Shown piece after piece: positions 15,018 to 24,163 of a DNA stretch of 64,000 nt. The stretch spans positions 98,175 through 162,174 of the forward strand of contig JAHBSG010000008.1 of assembly GCA_019639235.1 (NCBI GenBank), given 5' to 3'. Made by a program: the position numbers and the translations under genes. The stretch's first letter is position 1; every line of letters begins with the position of its first letter. The notes below the pieces were generated by a model. The model was given only the letters and a program-made list of their open reading frames with translations, was not told where the DNA came from and made no database searches. Origin of the DNA: Acidobacteriota bacterium (GTDB lineage Bacteria > Acidobacteriota > Blastocatellia > Pyrinomonadales > Pyrinomonadaceae).

Positions 15018-15390
15018 AGTTGAAGTCTATCGCATACGCGAAACGCTCGCCAGAACTCCGCGGTTCGGCGAACGCGTTTTCACGCCCGCCGAACGCGAGT
15101 ACTGCGATGCCCGCGGGAAGGCCGCTGCGGCTTCCTATGCGGCGAGATTTGCGGCAAAAGAGGCTTTTTTAAAGGCACTGAAGACGGGCTGGCGGGGAAA
15201 GATCTCGTGGCATGATGTCGAGGTGGTAAACGACGAGAACGGAGCACCTTCGCTTCGCTTAAGCGGCGAGGCCGCCCGTTTATCGGCCGAAGCCGGAGCG
15301 GCCCGCATTCATCTTTCGCTCTCGCACACCGCCGATCACGCCGCGGCCCAAGTAATTCTCGAAAGCGGTCCGGCTACTGATCAAGCTTGA
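14992..15390 (+). CDS. acpS: Holo-[acyl-carrier-protein] synthase AcpS
   Basis: At 132 residues this has the standard AcpS length. It starts MIISTGFDIVEVYRI, with the Mg-binding Asp8, and contains RVFTPAEREYC, YAARFAAKEAFLKALKTG (Glu of the KEA motif) and IHLSLSHTADHAAAQVIL. AcpS moves 4'-phosphopantetheine from CoA to ACP for fatty-acid synthesis. The N-terminus must begin close to 14992 because the GFDIV motif is essential. The gene therefore overlaps the pgeF 5' end divergently, and its last 17 bases overlap the convergent nuclease gene. Confidence 0.92.
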   Translation: MIISTGFDIVEVYRIRETLARTPRFGERVFTPAEREYCDARGKAAAASYAARFAAKEAFLKALKTGWRGKISWHDVEVVNDENGAPSLRLSGEAARLSAEAGAARIHLSLSHTADHAAAQVILESGPATDQA

Positions 15391-17278
15391 AGTAAGCTAC
15401 CGCGACGTCGTGGTCCGAAAAGCCTTCGATCCGCTCTCCGTCTGCCCGAAATGCCTTCGGAAAATCGGCATTGACCCTCAAATACCCGAAGCCATTCAGG
15501 TGCTTTCGCATCGGTTCGTTGATGATGATGTGGTCAAGCGATTGAGCGCTTCCGTCAAAAACGTACGAGTATCTCTGCGATGTCTGGATCAGGCCAACCA
15601 GGTTGATGAGGTCGCGTTCGACAAGGTCCGGCGATGAAGCGAGAACAGCATCCTTCGGCGTCGGCTTTCCGGTCAGCGTGCCGATGATATCGACCAGCCC
15701 GTCGTTGAATTGAAAGGCATTCAGGTCGCCGGCGATGACGATCCGCTCGTTCGGGTCGGCCTTTTGCCGTTCATTGACCCATTTCGCGATGTACTCCGCC
15801 TGCAGTGCCCGCTTTGCCCTGACCCGCGGGCCGTCGCGTTCGTCGGTTATCCCGCGGAGCGATTTCAGGTGATTGCTCATCACCGTTACGCGAAACGGCG
15901 TCCCGGTCTTTTCGTCGCGGATCTCCGCTTCGATCACGAACGGCGGCCGGTCGTGGAGGATCGCATCGCTCCTGCCGCCGGGCTCGCTGAAACGTTCGTT
16001 CTTGCCAAGCTGTTTTGCCGAGCGGACGGTCACGCGGCTGCCCTTGACGAGGAACCCGACATCGATGCTGCGGCCGTCGTTTCCTTCTTCAAGATATGCC
16101 TCGTACTTAGGGTCCGGCTGGCCGGCGGCAACGGCACCGGCATTCACCGCCTTTGCGAGCTGGCGGAGCACGTTCAGGTTCTCGGCCTCAACAACGGCGA
16201 TGATGTCCGGGCGGCTGGCAAGTTCATTGATCGCCCGGGAGACCTTTTTGACACGTTTCTCAAATGCCTCTTTCGTGGCGACGTCCTCGCGAATGTTCGG
16301 GTCGTCCTCGTCGTCAACAAAGGTCTCGATGTTCATCGCGGCGATAGAGAACTGCCGCTCCGTAGGCGGCGGCAAGGGAAGCGGGCGAATTCCGCCCGCC
16401 ACCGAAGGCGGAGTGCCGGCGTCGGTAACTATGGTGTAGCGGCCAAAGCCATAATGAAGCACTCCTGTCACATCTTTTAGCTCTTGGCCGGCCATCACAT
16501 TCATCGGGGTCGAGGAGATCTGCGAACGCGTATCAACGCGAATCAACTCCTGATTGCCGTCAAAGATCGGGATCTTCGGAAAGTCCTTCTTCCATTTGTC
16601 GCGGTCGGGCGAGGTGAGGAAGAAAAGCGGTTCAAGCCCGGGCTCGCGGAAGGGCCGCGGATATCCCTTCAGGACGCCGAAGAATGTTCCGTCCGATTCG
16701 ACCGTTTCGGTCTTGGCATCAACCCTTCCGCCGGTTGGCGCGACCACGGCCATCGTCGTAACGGCGACCCGCATTCCTTCATATTTTTCCAGCTGATCGA
16801 CCGAGTTCGGCTCGAAGTCGTCCGGCGAGAGCACGACCGGCTTCGGTAGGGCAACGTTCTTCGCCGTGACGGCAAAAAAGTCGCGTCCTTGCGTGTATGA
16901 GATCTCGGTTATGGTAAGCGTGGCGACGACGTTTCCGGGCCGGAACTCGGTTACGCGGCCCGAAACCGTTACGGCATTGCCGGGAACTGCATCAGGCGGC
17001 GGTTCGGCCCTGGTGAAAACGTAAATTCCTTCAGAGGTCTTCGGGTCGTTGTCCGTTTGGCCGTCCGGCGTTTGAATGAAAAAGCCGTTCCGGAGCCGAG
17101 CCGTGACGACGCCGCTGACCTTTACCTCCTGATTCTGATAGGTCGAGAAATTGGCAGTTCCCTGAATGGCCGCGATCGGATATTCGCGCTGGGCGGCGGC
17201 GGGAAGGCAAAGAAAGCCCGCAACAAAAAGGATGCGGGCGGCTCGGAAAATGCCTTTCGGCAGAATGTGTCTTTTCAT
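15374..17278 (-). CDS. Secreted endonuclease/exonuclease/phosphatase-family nuclease with OB-like N-terminus
   Basis: The 634-residue protein has a signal peptide ending near AAAQR (about 31), an OB-like region (about 34-140; QEVKVSGVVTARLRNGFFIQ, as in YhcR/ExeM-type nucleases), and an EEP catalytic domain with AAMNIETFVDDEDD (about 310-323), AVVEAENLN, SNHLKSLRG, VIAGDLNAFQFND (about 519-531), LDHIIIN and GFSDHDVAVAYF at the end. It should cut extracellular DNA or phosphoesters. Its ATG overlaps the stop of the LTD-NUC1 gene as TAATG, so the two nucleases are translationally coupled. Confidence 0.87.
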   Translation of the reverse strand: MKRHILPKGIFRAARILFVAGFLCLPAAAQREYPIAAIQGTANFSTYQNQEVKVSGVVTARLRNGFFIQTPDGQTDNDPKTSEGIYVFTRAEPPPDAVPGNAVTVSGRVTEFRPGNVVATLTITEISYTQGRDFFAVTAKNVALPKPVVLSPDDFEPNSVDQLEKYEGMRVAVTTMAVVAPTGGRVDAKTETVESDGTFFGVLKGYPRPFREPGLEPLFFLTSPDRDKWKKDFPKIPIFDGNQELIRVDTRSQISSTPMNVMAGQELKDVTGVLHYGFGRYTIVTDAGTPPSVAGGIRPLPLPPPTERQFSIAAMNIETFVDDEDDPNIREDVATKEAFEKRVKKVSRAINELASRPDIIAVVEAENLNVLRQLAKAVNAGAVAAGQPDPKYEAYLEEGNDGRSIDVGFLVKGSRVTVRSAKQLGKNERFSEPGGRSDAILHDRPPFVIEAEIRDEKTGTPFRVTVMSNHLKSLRGITDERDGPRVRAKRALQAEYIAKWVNERQKADPNERIVIAGDLNAFQFNDGLVDIIGTLTGKPTPKDAVLASSPDLVERDLINLVGLIQTSQRYSYVFDGSAQSLDHIIINEPMRKHLNGFGYLRVNADFPKAFRADGERIEGFSDHDVAVAYFKLDQ

Positions 17279-18975
17279 TACTGTCGGTCTCTTCGTCGTT
17301 CGATGATCTCCTGCGTATTCCGCGGGATAGCACTAAAGAAATCGTGTCCGGTCATCACCTCGACCGCATCCACCGTGACGCGGAAATTGCGCCAGGGCGA
17401 ACCCTGATTAAGCGGCGGGAAGTTCGGGACTATGATGCCGAATGCCCGCGTCGCTTTGCTTACCCGCTGGAGGTCGTTGCTGCCGTTCGGCAAAATGAGC
17501 ACGACCTTCCAGGTGTATTGCGGAACAACGACGCGGCCCTGGGCTATCGTGCCGATATTGCCGTGGACTCCGGAGATGATGTAGATCTCATTGCCCGAGT
17601 TTGCGAGCGAGCGAAGGTAGATCTCAAAGTCGTTCCACGCTCCCTGATTGTTTGCCCCGAGCTGCGGGACCATGTTGGTCATCAGGAACGTTGCCGAGTT
17701 GTCGGCGACCGAACGCGTTCGGTCACCCGACGGGCACATATGCCCGCGGTCGTAGCCTGAGCCTGAATAGTCGGCGTCCTGCACCTGATACCAACCGGCG
17801 GGCAGCGTCGTATCCGGTCGATAGTCGTCCTGCCGGTCGGCGGTGCCGATCCAAGTGCTGTCGAGCCGCCACGCGACCCAATTTGCCGTCGCCTTACTGC
17901 GGTTATACGAGAGTGAGTACTGCGGCTTCGCCATCAGATAGTTATTCTCGTTCGCAACGTCGGGCGTTGCATTGCTCGGATTGCCGAACAAGAGCGGATC
18001 GTCATTCGGAAGCGGTGCATTAACGGTCAGAAGAACTTGAACCGGAGCGACGCGGCCCTGAAGATCGGCGGCCGCTCCCGCAACAACGGCCGGCCCGCCC
18101 GAGGTTCCGGGAGCGATGGCCGCCTGAAATGAGAATATGTTGTCGCCTGCGTTCTGGTCGCCGTTCGTACCGTCGTCAAAGAACTGCTGGCTTGCGGCGC
18201 CCCCGATCGCCTGGAGATTTGCGGCAACGGCGATGTTGGTGCTCGGCGGCGTAGTAGCGGGAACGACCGTAACGGTCAAAAGCGTAGTGCCGCCCGGAGT
18301 TACGGTCGTCGGGTTGGCGTTCATCGCCGCGAAAAGGGTCGTGCCGCCGCCGGAACACGTAACGATCGTCGTCGAATTTCGCGGTGCCGATGGGACGAGG
18401 TTCTGAAAGTCGCTCGCGTTGTTGTCTGTGTCCTGGCAGCCGTTCTCTTTTCGGGCCTGGCTGTTGTTGTTGCCCGGTGCGGGCGTGACCGATCCTTCAA
18501 CGAAAATGTTCGTCGCCGAGCCCCAGCCGACCGAATCGATGATCGCTCCGGTGTCCGTGGCTCCTTGTCGGATCGCGATACCGCCGCCCGTTGCTCCCAT
18601 CGAACGGATCGTCGGGTCATAGGTCTTATCCGGAGTGACGCCGCCGTCGTAGCCGCTTTGCGACGCGATCAAGTAAAACTGGCCGGGTTGAAGAATGGTC
18701 GAGGTCGTCCATTCCGCCATCGGGCTGCCGTCCGTCGTCCCGGTTGCTGAGCGGTAAACGACCTTGTAATTGATGAGATCAACGGCCGTCGAGCTTGTGT
18801 TGTGGATCTCGATGAACTCGTCCGTTGCAGAACCACCGCCGGCCTGGAACTGGCTGACGACAAGATTGGGAGAGACCGCCACCGTCGATGCCGACTCGGC
18901 CTGCGGTCGGTCAAAGGGCGTAACGAGCAGCCCGAAGACGGCAGCGAACACTCCGAAGATGAAAAAACTCCGCAT
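17278..18975 (-). CDS. Secreted lamin-tail-domain / NUC1 endonuclease
   Basis: Starting at 18975 (MRSFFIFGVF) the protein has 565 residues: a signal peptide (to about 27), a lamin-tail domain (about 38-180; LVVSQFQAGGGSATDEFIEI), an Ig-like or Thr-rich section (about 200-315), and a NUC1 nuclease domain (about 325-560) with GNPSNATPDVANENNYLM, YSGSGYDRGHMCPSGDRTRS (catalytic His) and MTNMVPQLGANNQGAWND. The LTD probably anchors or positions the enzyme at a surface or in matrix. Its stop codon shares bases with the start of the EEP nuclease gene. The NUC1 part is paralogous to the lipoprotein nuclease at 10805-11680. Confidence 0.87.
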   Translation of the reverse strand: MRSFFIFGVFAAVFGLLVTPFDRPQAESASTVAVSPNLVVSQFQAGGGSATDEFIEIHNTSSTAVDLINYKVVYRSATGTTDGSPMAEWTTSTILQPGQFYLIASQSGYDGGVTPDKTYDPTIRSMGATGGGIAIRQGATDTGAIIDSVGWGSATNIFVEGSVTPAPGNNNSQARKENGCQDTDNNASDFQNLVPSAPRNSTTIVTCSGGGTTLFAAMNANPTTVTPGGTTLLTVTVVPATTPPSTNIAVAANLQAIGGAASQQFFDDGTNGDQNAGDNIFSFQAAIAPGTSGGPAVVAGAAADLQGRVAPVQVLLTVNAPLPNDDPLLFGNPSNATPDVANENNYLMAKPQYSLSYNRSKATANWVAWRLDSTWIGTADRQDDYRPDTTLPAGWYQVQDADYSGSGYDRGHMCPSGDRTRSVADNSATFLMTNMVPQLGANNQGAWNDFEIYLRSLANSGNEIYIISGVHGNIGTIAQGRVVVPQYTWKVVLILPNGSNDLQRVSKATRAFGIIVPNFPPLNQGSPWRNFRVTVDAVEVMTGHDFFSAIPRNTQEIIERRRDRQ

Positions 18976-19094
18976 AATAAAGACAGAACCTGAATATCGG
19001 TGCAATCTTTATTTGTAGCATATTGGACGCATTTTGGGCATTTTCCCGAGAACGTATTTCCCGGCTTGTTCACATCGGCGAGGCCGCGGGGCCA

Positions 19095-20348
19095 TCAGCT
19101 CGCAAGGCGGGCGATCCTTTCGATCAGCGAGCGTCGGATAACTGTGTTGTCGGTAAGTGAAAGGGCTGTTGTAAATGCCGCCTCTGCCTCGGCCGCACGG
19201 CCCGCTTCGGCGAGGAAATGCCCGCGGGTGATCTGGTAAAGATAGAAGCGGTCGAACCGTCCATCGGCGAATCGCGCATCCAGCTCGGAAAGAGCCTGCC
19301 CGACGCCTTCGATCCGCGATAGCACGATCAAACGGTTAAGCTCGACAACGTCGGAATACCGCCTCTGCTGGAGTTCATCGTAACAAGCAAGGATTCGCGG
19401 CCAATCGGTTTCGGCAAAGCTCGGTGCGAGGGTGTAAACGCCGGCGATCTCCGATTCGAGATGATACTCGGTCCGTTCATCGCCGCGGGCCGAAAGGCGG
19501 AAATGTTCGAGCCCGCGTTCGGCGAGCCGCATATCCCAGCGGCTTCGGTCCTGGTCTTCGAGCAGAACGAGCTCACCGGCTTCGTTCGTCCTTGCGGGAA
19601 GCCGTGCAGCCTGAAAACAGAAAAGTGCCGCGAGCGCCTGCACTCTAGGCGTGCTCGTCTCCGGCGAACGCAAGAGCATCTCGGCGAGACGGATCGCCTC
19701 AAAGCAAAGTTCGCGGCGGACGAGGTCATCTCCGGCGGTCGCGCCAAAGCCCTCATTGAACATCAGATAAAGCACACGCAGGACCGCATCGAGGCGTTCC
19801 AGCAGCTCACGCGAGGGCGGCAATTCGGGAAACCTCGTGTCCTCGCGGAGCCGTTTCTTAGCACGCGTCAGCATCTTCGCGATGGCTTCGTCATTCGAGA
19901 GAAACGCACGGGCGATCTCCGGCACACTAAAGCCGCCGACGATCTTCAGCGTCAGGGCGACCCGCGAATCCGCTGCGACAGCCGGACTGCAGCAGGCAAA
20001 GATCATCCGGAGCTCATCGTCGCCAATCGGCGAAAGATGTTTATCCGGCGTCGTTGAGGCTGTGTCGGCTAGTTCGAAGCTCTCTTCAGTTTCAAGGCCG
20101 ACACTTTTGCCGGCCCGTCTTAGCTCGTCGATGACCTTATTGCGGGCGGTCTGTATCAGCCAGGCCGAGGGATTCTCGGGCACTCCGAATGGCCATTTCC
20201 GCATCGCCGCGATCATCGCTTCCTGCACGGCGTCCTCGATCAGTTCGAGCTTGTCGATCCCGAATATCCGCGACAAAAGAGAGACCATCTGCCCGGCCCT
20301 TTGGCGAAACAGATGGTCGATGATCTCGTTGGTTTTGTCGAGGTCCAT
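19095..20348 (-). CDS. ECF RNA polymerase sigma factor with C-terminal extension (ECF42-like)
   Basis: The 417 residues start at 20348 (MDLDKTNEI). Region 2 is visible at about 19-75 (LSRIFGIDKLELIEDAVQEA, then WLIQTARNKVIDELRR) and region 4 at about 125-175 (ALTLKIVGGFSVPEIARAF, then MLTRAKKRLRED). A long helical tail (about 185-417) with YLMFNEGFGAT and LNRLIVLSRIEG follows, as in the ECF42 group and its DUF6596 section. These sigma factors work with YCII/DGPF proteins and usually without a classical anti-sigma; the YCII gene lies 4 bases upstream in the same operon. Confidence 0.9.
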   Translation of the reverse strand: MDLDKTNEIIDHLFRQRAGQMVSLLSRIFGIDKLELIEDAVQEAMIAAMRKWPFGVPENPSAWLIQTARNKVIDELRRAGKSVGLETEESFELADTASTTPDKHLSPIGDDELRMIFACCSPAVAADSRVALTLKIVGGFSVPEIARAFLSNDEAIAKMLTRAKKRLREDTRFPELPPSRELLERLDAVLRVLYLMFNEGFGATAGDDLVRRELCFEAIRLAEMLLRSPETSTPRVQALAALFCFQAARLPARTNEAGELVLLEDQDRSRWDMRLAERGLEHFRLSARGDERTEYHLESEIAGVYTLAPSFAETDWPRILACYDELQQRRYSDVVELNRLIVLSRIEGVGQALSELDARFADGRFDRFYLYQITRGHFLAEAGRAAEAEAAFTTALSLTDNTVIRRSLIERIARLAS

Positions 20349-20352
20349 CGGG

Positions 20353-20706
20353 TCAGGACATTTGCTCGATCTCTCGAAGTTCGATCCAGCCGCCATATTT
20401 CAGGTGCGGGCAGCCGCTTGCGACCTCGGCCGCCTCATTGTAATCAGCCGCGGCGATGGTGTAAAAGCCGCCGACGATCTCCTTCGCTTCGGTGTAGGGG
20501 CCGTCGGACACGCGAAATTCGCCGCCGAATCCGTGAAGGTGCTTGCCGCCCTCGTCGCGGAGCTTTTCGCCGCCGACGAGCCGGTTTTCCGAAGCAAGCT
20601 TCGCCGACCAGGCGACGTATTCATTGATGACGGCCTCGATGGCCTCGGGCGAAAGTCCGGAAAAATCCGACGGCTGTTCGTGAAGTAAAAGCATGTAGTT
20701 TGGCAT
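20353..20706 (-). CDS. YCII-related (DGPF-type) protein, partner of the ECF42-like sigma
   Basis: The 117-residue protein begins MPNYMLLLHEQ (ATG at 20706 after AGGAGAC) and contains the family signature VSDGPYTEAKEIVGGFYTIAA (about 63-82, a DGPF variant) and ASGCPHLKYGGWIELREI. YCII proteins have a ferredoxin-like fold with a His/Asp pocket; DGPF members are fixed neighbours of ECF41/42 sigma factors, probably as sensors or effectors. The gene is immediately followed by the sigma gene. Confidence 0.88.
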   Translation of the reverse strand: MPNYMLLLHEQPSDFSGLSPEAIEAVINEYVAWSAKLASENRLVGGEKLRDEGGKHLHGFGGEFRVSDGPYTEAKEIVGGFYTIAAADYNEAAEVASGCPHLKYGGWIELREIEQMS

Positions 20707-20808
20707 AAGTGTCTCCTGTTGTTTAATTCGCAGCGGTCGTGCCGCTTTCACCTTATTAACGAACAGCGACGCCCGAAATGGACATACATTGCAAAAAAAT
20801 TTGATCGA

Positions 20809-21168
20809 TCAATTGGTGATGATCCTGAGAGCCTTGAGAACCTTTTCCGGGTCGTCGGTGGCCCGAACGGGTTCTGACCCATTTCCCTTGACCGTTTCGC
20901 CGTGTTCGACCGAGGCAAGCATCATTCCGGCGTCGGTCGCCAGAAGCGAGAGTTTTCGGCCCTTTTCATCTTTGAGCGAATCCAGGATCTTCGTGATCTG
21001 CTCGGTTGCTTCGATGAGTTGCTTGTCGTGAAACTCTGATTCGTTAGCTTTCGCAAGTTTTGCATAGAAACATGACCGTGTTCCATCCAAGCAAACAACC
21101 TTTGTGTAGTAAGCGTTAAACTCACAATCTCGTCCGGTACATCCGGAAACCAGCTCTTCATTTTCCAT
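20809..21168 (-). CDS. Small soluble protein of unknown function
   Basis: The 119-residue reading frame from 21168 (MENEELVSGC) has balanced composition and a plausible fold: an N-terminal Cys-rich stretch with four Cys in the first about 35 residues (SGCTGRDCEF, VVCLDGTRSCFYAK), a helix (DKQLIEATEQITKILDSL), then strands (LSLLATDAGMMLASVEHGE). The Cys spacing might bind a metal. I recognise no family. An in-frame start 16 codons upstream is possible. It sits 64 bases downstream of the kinase start region's stop on the same strand as both neighbours. Confidence 0.6.
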   Translation of the reverse strand: MENEELVSGCTGRDCEFNAYYTKVVCLDGTRSCFYAKLAKANESEFHDKQLIEATEQITKILDSLKDEKGRKLSLLATDAGMMLASVEHGETVKGNGSEPVRATDDPEKVLKALRIITN

Positions 21169-21232
21169 CTTTATCGTCTTCCGTACGGCCGCAGGCCGGT
21201 TTTTTCGAAGGAGCATTTCGCGTGCAGCAAAT

Positions 21233-23971
21233 CTATTTTGTAAGCGTTATGCGGACGACATCGGCAATTGTGTGCCCTCTTGAAAATGCGATGGCACCGG
21301 TTCGATAGTCAACCGCGAGGCCGTAAATGGAATCGCTTTCGAACCTCGAGATCTGCGTCGGTTTCCCGCCCGTGATCGGTTGCGAGGCTAGCTGGTGGGT
21401 GGCGGTTGTCCTGTCAATGTAAATCACCGACTGTCCATCTGCGGACCAAGAGAAATTCCGTGTTCCGGCGATCTGCGGATAGCCGAGAAATTTCGGGTCG
21501 CCGCCATTTATGTCGAGAAGTGCAAGCTCGCGCGTTCCGCCTACCGTCCGCCGGCAAACGGCCAATATCTGTTTTGAATCGGGCGAAATGCTCGGTCGTT
21601 CACATTCGAATCGCCGGTCGGTCAACTGGACGGGTTCCCCTCCTTGCCGAGGCATCTTCCAAAGCGAGTACATTTCATCTTTATCGGACGCGGCATATAC
21701 GATCCACTGCCCGTCGGGGGTGATCCGCGGATCTGTGGCCGCTTCTGCCGATGGCGATAGAAAAAGCTTTTCTTTACTGTCGATTCGTTGTGAGGCGATC
21801 TGTGGCAGGTCGCCTTCGGTGTGCATATATACGATTTGGCTTCCATCAGGTGAGATGGCCGGAAAAGCGTATTTGCCCGGGCCGGTGACGACAGCCGTCC
21901 GTTCGCGTCCTTCGCTGTTGATCCGCCAGATGGATTGCCGTGCACGCTCTCTAACAGAAAAGAAAATATCGCCATTTGGTGCGAAAGCGATACCTGACAT
22001 TCCTTCGTCAAGCCCAACGTCCGTTGTCAGTTGCGTGGCTGATTCAGCATTCGCCGGGCCGAGCGTCCAGATATTCGCCTTTCTAATGAACTGTACGGTG
22101 GCAAGCGATCTGCCATCGGACGAGACACTGACCGAGAAGTAATCGTTCGCGTCGTTCGTAACCCGTGTAAGCTCACCGTCCGGATACGTGAGTCGCCAGA
22201 TCTGCGAGACCTCCGTTTCCCGGTCGCGGGCGCTCATATAGATGCTACGGCCGTCCGCACTCAATACAAAGCCCGAGATCATGAGCCATCGGCGAGGGTC
22301 GATCTCTTTTATCGATAGGTCCGCCAGGGTGATCTCGGCAAGGTAGTAGGAGCCTGTAGCTCGCTCAAATGCAACGACGACGAACTTGTCGGCAACGGGA
22401 GACCAATCGGCAAAATTCCACCTGTCATCATTTTCCGGACGAATGTGCTTCGTGGCCGAAGTGCCGTCGGGGTTCGCCGTTACCAGATACTGGTCATTAT
22501 CGATGTAGGCGATCTTTGATGAGTCGCGTGAGAACGAAACGCGAGATTTGACGCGATCGGCGATCTTCTGCCGTGTGCCCCCGAGCACCGGCACCCGATA
22601 AAGTCCGTTCGAGCCGCTCTCATCGATCGCAGTGAAATACACGAAAATACCATTGCTCGAGAACGCAATGCCTCGGTGCTGCAATCGCTCCGGTTGGGTG
22701 ATCTGGATATTCGCCCTTGTCTCGACCTGCCGATACCAGAGGCTCTCCAACCCATTCTCGGCGATCGCATAGACGATATATTTTCCGTCCGGTGATACTG
22801 CGACCTGGTCGCCAACGACATTCCCGCTTGTCGTCACCTTCTCGAGCTGCAAATTTCCAAATGATTGCGTAGCCTGCTTGGGACTGACGAATTTCTGGAT
22901 GCCGAGAAAAAGCCCGCCGATCACGACCGTAAACAGTAAAATCGAGCCGAACGCTCGTCCGGGGTGAATCGCAACCTCATTGGCGATAAAGCCTGTTATG
23001 GTTTTCGTATCGTACTGCAAATGGCCGCCGGTATCTGGACGGAGAAGCGTGTCGCCCGTCACCTTTGCAACGCTCGGGTCGCTTATCATCGCCAACCGCT
23101 GGGATGAAGATGCGGTCAAGCCGAGCGACGGCATTATGTCCTTTAGATCCGCGAGGAGTTCGCGGGCGGATTGATAACGTTCGTCCCGGTCCTTTCGGAG
23201 GCATTTTCGGATAAGGACCTGAAGATCGTGCGGCGTTTGCGGGGCGATCTCGGCAACCGGCTCGGGCTCCTTGTGAATGATAGAAGCGATCACGTCAACA
23301 TAGTTCTCCCCGGTGAAGGGAAGCCGGCCCGAGACCATTTGATAGAGCAGGGTGCCGAAGCTGAAGATATCCGAACGGCCATCAACGATTCTGCCTCGCG
23401 CCTGCTCGGGCGACATAAATGACGCTGTGCCGAGGATCATTCCGGGATTCGTTCGATGGGCAACGGTCTCGGCATCCGGGTCGGAGCTCCCGTCATTCTC
23501 GGTCAGCTTCACAAGGCCGAAGTCGAGCACTTTTACAAGCCCGTCCGGCCGGATGATGATGTTGTCCGGTTTTACGTCGCGATGGACGACGCCTGCTTCG
23601 TGTGCGGCGGCAAGTGCACCGGCGACCTGTATAGCGATATCGACGACCGTCGCCATCTCGAGCCGCTTATTACGGAGAGTCCGGGCAAGCGTTTCGCCCT
23701 TGACGTATTCCATCGCGATGTACGGCATTTCGCCGTCATCGTTTATTTCGTAGATGGTGAAGATGTTGGGGTGATTTAATGCAGAAGCGGTCTTGGCCTC
23801 AAGAACGAAGCGACGCATCCGCTCGGGTTCGCTCGCAACCTCTGCGGGCAGCACCTTGAGCGCGGCCTTTCGGCCGAGCTTTTCATCTTCGGCGAGAAAG
23901 ACCTCGCCCATGCCGCCCGAGCCGATCTTTTCGATTATCCTGTATCGACCGATGGTCTGATCTGTAAGCAT
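21233..23971 (-). CDS. Membrane Ser/Thr protein kinase with C-terminal TolB-like beta-propeller
   Basis: The 912-residue protein has a PknB-type kinase domain at about 8-275: GSGGMGEVF loop, ALKVLP Lys, VVHRDVKPDNIII catalytic loop, VLDFGLVKL metal motif, GTASFMSPEQA activation end. A membrane span follows (about 335-355), then WD40/PD40-like repeats to the end (VAVSPDGKYIVYAI, ISPDGSQIVYMH, ITPDGQWIVYAAS, ISPDSKQILAVC). This layout is abundant in Acidobacteriota and couples an outside sensor or scaffold propeller to cytoplasmic phosphorylation. Substrates are unknown. An alternative start lies 7 codons upstream. Confidence 0.93.
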   Translation of the reverse strand: MLTDQTIGRYRIIEKIGSGGMGEVFLAEDEKLGRKAALKVLPAEVASEPERMRRFVLEAKTASALNHPNIFTIYEINDDGEMPYIAMEYVKGETLARTLRNKRLEMATVVDIAIQVAGALAAAHEAGVVHRDVKPDNIIIRPDGLVKVLDFGLVKLTENDGSSDPDAETVAHRTNPGMILGTASFMSPEQARGRIVDGRSDIFSFGTLLYQMVSGRLPFTGENYVDVIASIIHKEPEPVAEIAPQTPHDLQVLIRKCLRKDRDERYQSARELLADLKDIMPSLGLTASSSQRLAMISDPSVAKVTGDTLLRPDTGGHLQYDTKTITGFIANEVAIHPGRAFGSILLFTVVIGGLFLGIQKFVSPKQATQSFGNLQLEKVTTSGNVVGDQVAVSPDGKYIVYAIAENGLESLWYRQVETRANIQITQPERLQHRGIAFSSNGIFVYFTAIDESGSNGLYRVPVLGGTRQKIADRVKSRVSFSRDSSKIAYIDNDQYLVTANPDGTSATKHIRPENDDRWNFADWSPVADKFVVVAFERATGSYYLAEITLADLSIKEIDPRRWLMISGFVLSADGRSIYMSARDRETEVSQIWRLTYPDGELTRVTNDANDYFSVSVSSDGRSLATVQFIRKANIWTLGPANAESATQLTTDVGLDEGMSGIAFAPNGDIFFSVRERARQSIWRINSEGRERTAVVTGPGKYAFPAISPDGSQIVYMHTEGDLPQIASQRIDSKEKLFLSPSAEAATDPRITPDGQWIVYAASDKDEMYSLWKMPRQGGEPVQLTDRRFECERPSISPDSKQILAVCRRTVGGTRELALLDINGGDPKFLGYPQIAGTRNFSWSADGQSVIYIDRTTATHQLASQPITGGKPTQISRFESDSIYGLAVDYRTGAIAFSRGHTIADVVRITLTK

Positions 23972-24017
23972 GGCGCTCCGCTCCAGATTCAAAGAGGCTT
24001 CGGTGGAAGCCGGTCAA

Positions 24018-24044
24018 CCAAAAAAAGAGGCCGTTAGCTCTTTT
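24018..24044 (-). terminator. Terminator downstream of the M28 peptidase gene
   Basis: Read on the minus strand, AAAAGAG and CTCTTTT (24038-24044 and 24023-24029) form a 7-bp stem with an 8-base loop, followed by a further run of T residues. It lies about 120 bases after the M28 stop and before the kinase gene, separating the two transcripts. The rest of the 192-base space shows nothing else. Confidence 0.65.
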
Positions 24045-24163
24045 CGCACCAGAGAAAAAGCAAATTACGGACCGTAGTTGAGAGCCAGGAAGGCCTTTGC
24101 CCAACTGCTTTCGAGGCCACTTCGCCGAAAGGACGGAGACGATCCGTACTTCCGGCGAAAAAA

